From a virus: a DNA stretch of 64,000 nt. This document shows, in pieces, positions 50,901 through 58,531 of the stretch. The DNA is taken from positions 1-64,000 of the IMG/VR virus record IMGVR_UViG_3300036823_000301, one strand, 5' to 3'. The stretch's first letter is position 1. Each line of letters opens with the position of its first letter. Position numbers and translations under genes: made by a program. The notes below the pieces were generated by a model, which was given only the letters and a program-made list of their open reading frames with translations, had not been told where the DNA came from and made no database searches.

Positions 50901-52324
50901 CAGCCGCCGCCACCAGCCGTGCCAGTTGTCGAAGTACCGCCACCGCCACCAGATCCACCGCGACTGTCGCTCTTACCGACTGTGTTGGCAGCGCTTCCGG
51001 TTACAGTTGCCCCATCCGCACTCCCCCCTGTCGCCCCCGTCGCTGATGATGTTGTCGCTCCGGCCCCAGCGGCGCCCTCCCGTCCAGCCGTGCCGGCACC
51101 TGATGCGCCACCCCTGGCGGATGTTGTGCCGCCTGCACCACCCGCAGCACCAACTGTGTTGGTGTCGCCACCCGATCCGGCCGCGCCCGCTGCACCAGCC
51201 GACGCACCCGCTGCACCACTATGACCACCATTCGCGACAACGGTTCCGGCTGCCGTGGAGGTGCCTGTAGCGGCGCCAATGACGGCAGCGATCGTGCTGC
51301 CAGCAGTGACCGCGAGGAAATTCTTCCGTGTGTAGCCCGATGATCCGCCACCCGATCCTGATGACGTGCTTGTGCCCGGTCCACCATTACCGCCACCGCC
51401 CCAAACTTCAACCGTCGCGATGTTTGATGTCCAAGTTGCAGGAATGTTGATGCTGGTGACACCACCCAGCACGAACACTTGGTCAGGGGCATTTCCCACC
51501 CAACTGATCTTGATGCCACCGTAGCCGCCGCGTCCGATGTTGGCTGAACCTGTTGGCCCAGTTCGATCGGACCCGCCACCGCCTGGATTGCCGCCGGCCG
51601 AACCATTTATTTCTAGGGTGCCGTTGTTGCCAGAACCACCAGCTCCACCACCGCCGTTGTCGTAATCATCATCGCCAGCACCGCCGGATGCTGAACCGGC
51701 GGTCGCGCCAGATCCGCCGCCACCACCACCGCCTGGAGCTGTACCGACACCACCGACGACGCTTGCCCCTGTTCCCCCTGTTCCCCCACCGGTGCCACCG
51801 CCGTTACCACCTGCGGTTGCAGTTCCTCCGCTACCCGTTCCTCCAGATGCTGACGCGCCTCCGCCGCCACCGCCACCGGTTGTGGCACCTGTCCCGCCCC
51901 CTCCGTCGCCGCCGGTCGATCCAATTCCGCCAGGGCCGCCTGCGCCACCACCACCACCGACGCCGTTGTTGGTGCCGTTGACACCATTGAGGCCACCGGC
52001 TCCGCCAGCAAACGTGGTTGTGCCGACGCGGGTCGTACCAGAGCCACCGCCATTGGCCAGGATGGTGGCAGTCGTATTGAACCACGTGTCACCCCCTGAT
52101 TGCGCTGACGTGGTGCCAGGGGTGCCCAAGGAGAAAGGAATCGCTGTGCCGGCGGTCAGCGATTGGTTGGAAATTGTCGCATAACCGCCACCAGTACCGC
52201 CGTTGCCGGTGTTATCATCACCGGCCTCGCCTGCGCCCCAGCATTCGACCTTCGCCGCCGATGTCACGGTGAAACGGGGCGTGAACAATCCGGTACCAGA
52301 ACCGATGATGTAAACGGTGGTCAA
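47930..52324 (-). CDS. giant glycine-rich repeat fibre, about 1464 aa
   Basis: The N-terminal third is extremely Gly-rich (GGGGASASGGTGSGGT), like polyglycine-sandwich tips or glycine-rich adhesins. It begins with a small beta domain repeated once (TPRFTVTSAAKVECWGAGEA and ATVEVWGGGGN). The rest is tens of units of the type AALIGAGSVTAT. I prefer the TTG at 52324, preceded by GAGG, over one at 52360. The DNA includes exact internal duplications. Confidence 0.65.
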   Translation of the reverse strand: MTTVYIIGSGTGLFTPRFTVTSAAKVECWGAGEAGDDNTGNGGTGGGYATISNQSLTAGTAIPFSLGTPGTTSAQSGGDTWFNTTATILANGGGSGTTRVGTTTFAGGAGGLNGVNGTNNGVGGGGGAGGPGGIGSTGGDGGGGTGATTGGGGGGGASASGGTGSGGTATAGGNGGGTGGGTGGTGASVVGGVGTAPGGGGGGGSGATAGSASGGAGDDDYDNGGGGAGGSGNNGTLEINGSAGGNPGGGGSDRTGPTGSANIGRGGYGGIKISWVGNAPDQVFVLGGVTSINIPATWTSNIATVEVWGGGGNGGPGTSTSSGSGGGSSGYTRKNFLAVTAGSTIAAVIGAATGTSTAAGTVVANGGHSGAAGASAGAAGAAGSGGDTNTVGAAGGAGGTTSARGGASGAGTAGREGAAGAGATTSSATGATGGSADGATVTGSAANTVGKSDSRGGSGGGGGTSTTGTAGGGGWPGGGGGGTRYGSTAAGGVGATGFIKLTQVLTGTAGIAATGSVTAAALLPLSFATAALIGAGSVTATPTPPATAGSATLTVTGNVAVAGTEIVLGVVNAAATGSVTAAALLPLSFATAALIGAGSVAVASVTDQLTTATIAGSGSSTATPTQIVFAPNVDLIAGSGSVSINAIGPESFAGATFATSGNVTAVATQIFAANASLIAGSGSVTPSSQAPLSFASSSLAGAASVFVVAVTDQLSTSSIAGSGNVATTATRIVFASDGDIIAGASSVIVSAIGPESFAYASAAGTGSVTVAAVALDATTAALSGNATVTTAAVLDELTTTTVSGVGALSATTIPESFATATLNGTSSVITSVGASTSAGSGVVIAAGSVTTTASVLALDAAALVGASTVSGNALTPLSFATAALVGVGLGAGSGEQVWATNPVTLNGLGSVAANGLPQQFAYSSIAGSGNAAVTATQLVATGVVGITGSGSVGINPSGAAGSNPCSVVITGSVAVDAIVLAAGTTTIVGSTSFNASALSSESFAAATITGTTSVESAATVIAHVLSVAVGSGNVAAHGTLTDTQAQILIAVVGAASASAFPVSFATCSIVSAGSIYVPATLIDTQSQTLIGGVGSITNANAVIPGTVSVTIQPQGQLAASAIVLSAGRAALAGSGAGAVVATHMPAGMATLTGFASVVTAATHTPTARPVVNVTGAVEARATEVAQAGVTINGTGNVTSTIVSAGATATLSGSTSVTVTAEAAIGDAATITGSGTIPPVQTSLLFNGKAVLVGSGGVNGAVSHAPFANIVISGSGAASTGTINLAAGQGEIAASGSALSGSTALRPDGSQAAGEGSVTAESVLRLAASGEIDAEGSVTTDSLIPHALTASVGIDGEVDVLIDATPRLKTTFIDGSGLVAADSIQLSAAYPIIAGVGVVEANTLIRRLPALFPRATDRRIAQVTVAPTPRTVTERSTTLRVTDPQSARRVTGGSRIIRVSPRGAQ
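50531..50605 (-). repeat. 75-bp exact direct repeat, copy A
   Basis: Identical over 75 bases to 50717-50791, 186 bp (62 codons) away in the same frame of the long fibre gene. This indicates a recent in-frame duplication in the repeat array. Confidence 0.85.
50717..50791 (-). repeat. 75-bp exact direct repeat, copy B
   Basis: Second copy of the repeat at 50531-50605, reading GCCCGCCCCTATGAGCGC at its left end on the plus strand. Confidence 0.85.
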
Positions 52325-52414
52325 CGCTACCTCGCTATAGCTGCGAAGGTAACACGGCAAGCAGCCGCAAGAGCCGTTTTATCGGCCCTTACGGCTACAA
52401 GGGAATTGGCCTCG

Positions 52415-53084
52415 TTAGCTCAAAGTGATCGTCAACGCTCCGCTCGCAATGACCAGCGAGTCTCCAATTCCTAAAGTTCTCACGGTTGAAAGCAAACCGT
52501 ACCAAAGATAAGAACCATTAGTGCTGGAGGCAGTATCCCAAATTGAAATACCAGATACAGAGCATGCACCGGACACCGGGCCGAAGGTCATGGCCACCGT
52601 ATTGGAGGCAGAACCGGCAGGCGAGGCGGCAGGGGCAAACGACACAGTTTGCCGCGTGATACCAGACCCCAGAGCGATTTCTGAAGCTGATACCGAAGAC
52701 GGCGAACCCAACGAAATATTGACACCCATTGCACCAGGGCGCGTTGGAGTCGCCCCGAGCAGAACCCAATCAAGCATCCTATGTGTTCGCGACAGGCCGT
52801 TAATCCTATCACCGCTCTTTCGAGCTGCTGCATATCCCTATGCAGAGCAGATCATGTCATCACCCATTGCATCAAATGGGGCCGGGCGCTTCCACTCACT
52901 TGAGTGTACTCCCTCGCGGGATGATCGTTGCACCTTCCGTCTTGCGACGGCTTGGCTCAAAGTTAACCGTTCTGGTACTTCTTTGAGTTCACCCGGTTCT
53001 TCGATAGATTTCTCAATCTAAAGGGCCAAAACTCATTCGTTACGGAGTCTTTGCCTTTTGGGCATACGTGCTGATACCAGCCAC
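52415..53084 (-). CDS. small tail fibre/virion protein, split by a group I intron
   Basis: Exon 2 (52777 or 52774 down to 52415) encodes LDWVLLGATPTRPGAMGVNI through GALTITLS, a small conserved phage tail protein whose homologues start with an 'M-x-x-x-YAxNKLLDWLL' segment. That start is absent next to exon 2. It appears 270 bp upstream as VAGISTYAQKAKT (GTG at 53084-53082, with AGGAG at 53098-53094). Joining 53084..53046 to exon 2 restores a single frame of about 132 residues. The ATG at 52777 would otherwise be taken as the start, but this removes the conserved N-terminus. Confidence 0.75.
52778..53045 (-). ncRNA. group I intron (IA2, T4 td-like), no internal ORF
   Basis: Reading the minus strand, the 3' half follows the T4 td intron closely: GGTGCAACGATCATCCC, a CCCGCGAGGG hairpin, CTCAAGTGAG, CATGATCTGCTCTGCAT, ATATGCAG and GATTAACGGCC. 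Core helices can be drawn: P2 (TAGATT/AATCTA), P3 (CCGGG/CCCGG), P7 (GATCAT/ATGATC), P8 (CCCATT/AATGGG), P9 (CTGCAT/ATGCAG) and a P9.1 GNRA hairpin (GCTC-GAAA-GAGC). Exon 1 ends in U, pairing with an AGUUUU guide, though as U-A rather than the usual U-G. The 3' boundary is 52778 or 52775; both keep the frame. Confidence 0.9.
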
Positions 53085-53177
53085 CGATTTATACTCCTAA
53101 TTTAAGTTGACGGCACCATCTCCGACGCGCTCTTCTGACGATGCTCATCAATTAGAAGCGGTTGAAGATTTATATGA

Positions 53178-54329
53178 TCAAGCACGATCAAGCGCTGACC
53201 AATCTGAAATCGGCAAACCGGTCACAACATTGACCCCTGGCGAACAGATCCGAAGATCTTTCACCATACGACCATTTGCGCGAAGATGTAAAAGACCTTT
53301 GGCAACTAGAAGAATAGTTTCAACACTAATATCAGAGATGCACGCTGCCCCTGTATTATCCTTGTTCGGGAAACATGTCTCAGGGGTGTCATGTAACTTA
53401 TGACAACTGTGACAAGGCACTCTAATCTTGTCTGCTTCAAGCGTAACTGTATTTACCCAATGTTTCGTTATATTTTCCGCGGATGCGTGAGATATCATAA
53501 GGATCTTTGGTATTGACTCCATGCCTACGGACCATTGCGGTCCCGTATCAGGGCCTATCATGAGATCGCACTGCTGACATTGAGTCAACGAACGTCTAAT
53601 CGGCCAGCTCGGATCGGCTGGATCAGGGGAGAGCGCGAGATGCAGTCCGTCATCGCTACCATTTTGACGTTGTACGTGCTCCTGAATCGTTTTCGCAATT
53701 TCGAAGTCTTTGCCCGGTGCACCGAACATGATGACTGGGGTATTGAGCTCTCTAATAAGCCTAGCAATAGCCATGGCCGAATACGGATACAACTTATCAT
53801 GGCGGGAACCAGAAATACACCACCCGATGACTCGATCGCCGACTTTTCGTTTGGTGTCAAGCGCTTTTTCTATTTCCTCATCAGTTGGATAGAATCGAGG
53901 CCCGATTGTAAAGTCGTGAGGCACCTCACAGACATCGTGCACCATTTCGATATAGCTCTTGCCACACATTTTGCGACGCACCGACGACGGCCAATAAAAC
54001 TGCGTTTGAGCAGGGATAAGTGCGAGGGTGCTCTCACAGGTGTGGCTCAAGTTGACAAATTTCGTGAATTCGCCTGACCGCCCTACGAACCAGCGCTGCC
54101 ATTCCAAGATTCCCCCTTGCGGTGTGCCGATCTCCCCTGACTTCTTGACCGACAGCTTGTCAATGTAGGGATTGTTTTCAAACACGACATGATGCGGCTC
54201 TTGCGCGATAACTTCCAGGTTGTAATCCTGCGCGATCAGGGGGAACGCGGATGAGCACATCAGATTGTCACCTATGGAGCCGAGCCGCACGACACCATAC
54301 CAGCCCTTCGGTTTGCGAATGATTCCCAC
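53178..54329 (-). CDS. GT9-family glycosyltransferase (heptosyltransferase-like)
   Basis: The N-terminal Rossmann part is YGVVRLGSIGDNLMCSSAFP (ADP-heptose:LPS heptosyltransferase style, GxxGD). The C-terminal donor-site region has GWCISGSRHDKLYPY and CDLMIGPDTGPQWSVGMESIPK. At 383 aa it is complete. It starts with GTG 14 bases after the S53 gene. It may glycosylate virion proteins or modify the host surface. Such genes within a tail cassette are unusual. Confidence 0.75.
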   Translation of the reverse strand: MGIIRKPKGWYGVVRLGSIGDNLMCSSAFPLIAQDYNLEVIAQEPHHVVFENNPYIDKLSVKKSGEIGTPQGGILEWQRWFVGRSGEFTKFVNLSHTCESTLALIPAQTQFYWPSSVRRKMCGKSYIEMVHDVCEVPHDFTIGPRFYPTDEEIEKALDTKRKVGDRVIGWCISGSRHDKLYPYSAMAIARLIRELNTPVIMFGAPGKDFEIAKTIQEHVQRQNGSDDGLHLALSPDPADPSWPIRRSLTQCQQCDLMIGPDTGPQWSVGMESIPKILMISHASAENITKHWVNTVTLEADKIRVPCHSCHKLHDTPETCFPNKDNTGAACISDISVETILLVAKGLLHLRANGRMVKDLRICSPGVNVVTGLPISDWSALDRA

Positions 54330-54343
54330 TTAATTTGTATCTT

Positions 54344-56680
54344 TCAAGGTGATGCGAATGCGATTGACGGACCCCAGTCACTGGTTCCAGCGCTGGTGAT
54401 GACTTGAACTTGCGCGAGGTAAAAATCGCCAGATACGGCGCCAGACAGCGAAAGCTGCCAAGTTGTTGAGCTCGTCTGTGTAGGACTTGAAATGAATGTA
54501 GCATAACCGGGTGATAGAGAATCAAACGTCCAACGAAAGTTGAATGTTGGAGTTCCTGTCCCAACCCATGTCCAGGCTATCAGCGGCTTTCCAGCAGTTC
54601 CTCCAGCTAAATGGACATTTGTAGGAACTGGAATGATTGTGAAAACAGGTCTTGTTGTAAATGGGCTCGTCGTAAACGGTCCGTATGTCTGCGACGTCGG
54701 TCCCGTCCCCTGTGCATTTGTTGCCTGGACCTGGAACCATACTGGGATGCTGTCAAATGACGCCGACACAAGATAATTTGTTAACGCTTGAAAATTGACG
54801 ACACCCCAGCCTGTGCACGCATCCCACCCGTTGTTAACAACAGGATAGCCTGGAGATCCATTGCTACTATTATTCGTGCCACTACCGGATTGCGTACCGA
54901 TATCGCGAATGGTTAATAAAAACGGAATTGGGTCATTAACCTGAGCCCATACAGAGTTTGCATCACCAGGAGATTTTTCATAAAATAAGCCAGAACTGTT
55001 CTGTTGAAAAAGCAAATCAATGGGCGGGCTCATGTATAATAAATACACGACGTTTGCTGTTGTCGCATCCACGGTCCCATGGTTTGCGATTTGCAAACCA
55101 TTATTTGCTGACGTAACGAGGCTAAAAACATTACCGTGGGTGTCAGTAATATTGACACCGGCCCCATTAGCCGCTTGCGCGTTCCACAGACCTTGTTGAA
55201 TATGATATATTGTTGGATTAAGAAACCCCAACGGACGCCCCAACGCTTGCATGACTCTGGCAAGGCAACCGGCATACTGCGGTGCTGTCACACTAGTTCC
55301 ACCAATCACACCGAACGCGCCGTTAACTTCGGTATTGTAACCGCTGAATGAGCTAGCATTCCCTGCTACATCAGGCATTCCACGCCCTATAAAACCAAAA
55401 TCCGACTGTGCTGGCATATTTGGGACGTAGATCGTCTGATAAGTAGGTCGTGGAAAAATTCTGCTTATGCCACCCCCTGTCGCACCGATACTATTTGGGT
55501 TATCGTTCCAAACCCATTCAGTGAATGTCGGATATTGACCGGTGCCGATGCTAGCGACTGTGGTCCCACCTGTATTTAAGATCCAAGGGCTGCCACAAGG
55601 ATAAGCTATCCAATTTTCCGTTGTTGATGGAAAGTAATTTGAAGATCCTTCATCACCAACAGCAGAGATGATTGTCACCCCAATAAGTGCAGCGTCCTCA
55701 TGATAAGTCTCACATGCATTAAAAAAGGGAATGTATGTATTCTGTTCAAAATCTTCCGTAAAAACACTTGATATTGAAAATAGAGTTACAACAGGATCAC
55801 CTGGATTGGGATGCAACATTCGTGCAAGCAACTCTGGATAATTTTCAGCTGAGCGATCAGCAAAATAAATCGCTAAAGTTTTCACACCTCCGGAAAATCC
55901 CAAGATCATAACATTATCGACGTTACCTTCTCCAGCATCTCCACTATTTGGATCAGATCCATTTGTGCTCCCATCGACAGACACGAACACTGTGCTCGTC
56001 GTCGTGCCAGCAGAAGCTAAACCCCAATTGTTCAAAGTATTTTGAATTTCTGTAGCATTCTGAAGCCAACCATAAAGACCAATAACTTGCTGATTAGCGC
56101 TTGTTGTCAATCCGCTGTAAATCCCAGATATCTGTTGTGGTGTAAATGAAACACCATTAGGTAGATCGGCTGGAGGAACTGTAGCGCGAACAGCTTTATA
56201 TTCTGTATGCACACCGAGAATCGCATGCAGCATCGGATGAATATGGTCCGGAACGTGAAATCCCGTATGCGTCCGAAATTTGTAGCGGCCTAACCTTGGG
56301 TGTTCCTTTTCATAATGATGAATTTCAGTATGAAATGCCTTTTCCAACTGATCGACCGAAGCGTTAACGACAACCATACGGCGGGAGCCGTGTGATTCAC
56401 ACCAACTGAAGCCAGATGCTTTACAGAAACTCTCTATCGCTCTGATCTCATCAGGATGAGCACCATACTTCTGTTGAAAGTCCGGATCTTGCCGTGTCCG
56501 AGGTGGGCAGCCCAAGAACTCATAAAACTCCGGAATCGGATCGTGCCCCGGCCGACGGCGAAGGTGAAACTTCACACGGATAGATTCATCTTTAGGGGCA
56601 CGGCCGACATAAGTCGTCCTCGCAGGATCAGGGGGGAACCTATGCGCTGGGGCTAAAGCTTTGTATCCGATAGGGGGCAT
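54344..56680 (-). CDS. S53 serine-carboxyl peptidase (sedolisin/kumamolisin-like) with fn3 tail
   Basis: A pro-domain (VNASVDQLEKAFHTEIHHYE, RTHTGFHVPDH) precedes the catalytic domain. The Glu/Asp pair is in GDAGEGNVDNVM, the oxyanion Asp in ISAVGDEGSSNYFP and the nucleophile Ser in IGGTSVTAPQYAG. Two fibronectin-like segments follow at the C-terminus. No signal peptide is seen. I chose the ATG at 56680, overlapping the GH16 stop, over a TTG at 56701. S53 enzymes are acid proteases; a virion-borne copy may digest host surface protein or mature tail parts. Confidence 0.82.
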   Translation of the reverse strand: MPPIGYKALAPAHRFPPDPARTTYVGRAPKDESIRVKFHLRRRPGHDPIPEFYEFLGCPPRTRQDPDFQQKYGAHPDEIRAIESFCKASGFSWCESHGSRRMVVVNASVDQLEKAFHTEIHHYEKEHPRLGRYKFRTHTGFHVPDHIHPMLHAILGVHTEYKAVRATVPPADLPNGVSFTPQQISGIYSGLTTSANQQVIGLYGWLQNATEIQNTLNNWGLASAGTTTSTVFVSVDGSTNGSDPNSGDAGEGNVDNVMILGFSGGVKTLAIYFADRSAENYPELLARMLHPNPGDPVVTLFSISSVFTEDFEQNTYIPFFNACETYHEDAALIGVTIISAVGDEGSSNYFPSTTENWIAYPCGSPWILNTGGTTVASIGTGQYPTFTEWVWNDNPNSIGATGGGISRIFPRPTYQTIYVPNMPAQSDFGFIGRGMPDVAGNASSFSGYNTEVNGAFGVIGGTSVTAPQYAGCLARVMQALGRPLGFLNPTIYHIQQGLWNAQAANGAGVNITDTHGNVFSLVTSANNGLQIANHGTVDATTANVVYLLYMSPPIDLLFQQNSSGLFYEKSPGDANSVWAQVNDPIPFLLTIRDIGTQSGSGTNNSSNGSPGYPVVNNGWDACTGWGVVNFQALTNYLVSASFDSIPVWFQVQATNAQGTGPTSQTYGPFTTSPFTTRPVFTIIPVPTNVHLAGGTAGKPLIAWTWVGTGTPTFNFRWTFDSLSPGYATFISSPTQTSSTTWQLSLSGAVSGDFYLAQVQVITSAGTSDWGPSIAFASP

Positions 56681-58527
56681 TAGAATGGCCGTGTCTTCCA
56701 AACTTGGACGTAATCAATACCCATTGTCGCAGGGAGTAGTGCAGGATTGGTGATTGGGCCAACCCAATCACTCACTACATTCGCTCCAGCGGTATATTCG
56801 ACAATGATGAACATTGGCGTTGTCTTATAAACACCGCCTGGATTAGCTACCTGAAACGTCTGCACACGATCTATATAAAATGTGATAAAATCAGATTGCC
56901 AATTGCATCCATAAGTATGATAAGCTGATACATTAAAGTTCGTATACGTGTTATTTTGGTATGAATACCAGTCTTGTGTTGAATTGTCAAGGTTGTGTAC
57001 ATCCATATGAACAATCCACGGCGTAACGTTACCGTTTCCTGTGTTACCTTGCGGTGAGACAATTTCAAAAATATCGATCTCCGGCGGATCAGCATTGGCT
57101 GTCAACCAAAAGGCAGATCCACCACCTTGAAGTAACGGAGTCGAACACCTTATTTCAAAGTATCCGTAGAGTTGACGAAATGTCTGCTCCGTTGTGATAA
57201 TACCTTGCACATATTGCGTGCTACCAATTGTGTTGACTGTCGTCTGGCTCTGCGGCGTGCGAATTGATAACCCAGCTATGCTGCTAGATACAATAGTATA
57301 GACGCCAGTCTCCGGTGTATTTGGGTCAAACGGATTTATGGTATATCCGCCCCCCTGTACATTACCATCAGACACATACCAGAGGGCCGGTTGCCACGTC
57401 CCCCCTGCCGATACATTTCTGGTGCTGTAGAGACTGATCGATGTTCCCGTAAAATCATCAAAAAATGTGCTAGGATTAGTGATGGGAGCCTCACCACTAC
57501 CCCCTGCTCCACCGGTCAACACAGGCTGCACGGTCGTCGGAATATTGATCGGCATATTTACGGAGCCAGAAGGCGTCGTAAATTGCGAGACGTTTTGAAA
57601 AGGCCCGTTGGGTGACGTAGCTGCAAATACATTGTAGGTGACAGGGGCAGCACCTAACGTATCTGCGGACATGACAACGTTAAAAAGGTAATTCAGATTC
57701 GTGTAACCATTCGGAGTTGCACTTAACAAAGAGATTGCGCCCGGTGCTCCAGCCTGTGGTGTGATTATGTTCAGTGTCGGCGACACAGTTTGGCCAAAGT
57801 GATTGCTCGCAACAACTTGGAAATCGTAGTTCGTGTTTGGCAGCAATCCGGTGATAGTTTCCGACAAAGGCGTCGTGACAGAGGAACCGATATTGGCCCA
57901 CGCAGACACCGCTACGAGATCGGTCGAACCGAATCCAATGGGTGGAATATAGGTCCAGGCCGCTACCGAAAACGCCGCAACATGATGATCGGACAAAGCA
58001 AACAGCACGATACCAGGGACAACCGGAAACGCAGTCACGGTCGATGGTATCGGAATTCCACCAATGTTTGTTGACGGGTTTGCTGTTCCAGAATTGTTCC
58101 ACGGTCCAGCACCAACACGGCCCCAGACACGATTATTATTGAGGTCAAAAGCGAACCGAACCGTCTGTCCTGTTGTATAGGATTGCCATGTGGCAATCGC
58201 TGAACCATTATTGAAGACTGTGCCACTACTATCCCAACCGATTTCGTCTAAACTGGCTCCTAAATTGTTTGAAGTTGATGAGTTCGTGTTGCCAATACCA
58301 ACACGTGTAGTATTGGCAAAGTTGACTGTGATTTCGAAATTAAATAAACCTGACGAATATGAATTTGCGGCAAACGCTTTGACAAAAATATTATTCGCAC
58401 TTGTTGAAACAGCGACACCGCCGCTGGCAATCGTTACCGATACATTAGTATGGGTCGGGCTGAAAATCTGCACGACTGTGATGGGATGCACACGCTGCTG
58501 CACCTGATAAGAGACGCTGCCACTCAT
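56680..58527 (-). CDS. SPRY-fn3-GH16 glycosidase (beta-glucanase/agarase-like), 615 aa
   Basis: The first residues (SGSVSYQVQQRV) look like the second half of a fibronectin domain. A SPRY-like domain (DEIGWDSSGTVFNNG, RFAFDLNNNRVWGRVG) and an fn3 domain come next. The C-terminal GH16 domain has the catalytic EIDIFE motif and GYFEIRCSTPLLQGGGSAFW before it. It probably cleaves a beta-linked host polysaccharide. The fn3 beginning seems to lie in the preceding gene (see findings). Confidence 0.8.
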   Translation of the reverse strand: MSGSVSYQVQQRVHPITVVQIFSPTHTNVSVTIASGGVAVSTSANNIFVKAFAANSYSSGLFNFEITVNFANTTRVGIGNTNSSTSNNLGASLDEIGWDSSGTVFNNGSAIATWQSYTTGQTVRFAFDLNNNRVWGRVGAGPWNNSGTANPSTNIGGIPIPSTVTAFPVVPGIVLFALSDHHVAAFSVAAWTYIPPIGFGSTDLVAVSAWANIGSSVTTPLSETITGLLPNTNYDFQVVASNHFGQTVSPTLNIITPQAGAPGAISLLSATPNGYTNLNYLFNVVMSADTLGAAPVTYNVFAATSPNGPFQNVSQFTTPSGSVNMPINIPTTVQPVLTGGAGGSGEAPITNPSTFFDDFTGTSISLYSTRNVSAGGTWQPALWYVSDGNVQGGGYTINPFDPNTPETGVYTIVSSSIAGLSIRTPQSQTTVNTIGSTQYVQGIITTEQTFRQLYGYFEIRCSTPLLQGGGSAFWLTANADPPEIDIFEIVSPQGNTGNGNVTPWIVHMDVHNLDNSTQDWYSYQNNTYTNFNVSAYHTYGCNWQSDFITFYIDRVQTFQVANPGGVYKTTPMFIIVEYTAGANVVSDWVGPITNPALLPATMGIDYVQVWKTRPF

Positions 58528-58531
58528 TGTG

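Noticed and set aside
50541-51224. Pro/Ala/Val-rich plus-strand frame of 227 codons
   Set aside because: It is the antisense shadow of the Gly/Ala repeats of the giant fibre. Low-complexity coding on one strand keeps the other open.
51792-52184. Poly-Pro frame opposite the glycine-rich fibre segment
   Set aside because: GGN codons read in reverse give Pro/Ala runs; no ribosome site and no domain.
47930-52324. CRISPR-like repeat array
   Set aside because: The repeats are coding, degenerate, in frame and without unique spacers of even length.
52521-53021. Plus-strand 166-codon frame opposite the intron and tail gene
   Set aside because: It lies antisense to the intron core and a conserved tail protein. 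Its protein shows no domain and the region is explained by the RNA structure.
53535-54077. 180-codon plus-strand frame opposite the GT9 gene
   Set aside because: The minus-strand GT9 gene has family motifs throughout; this frame has none.
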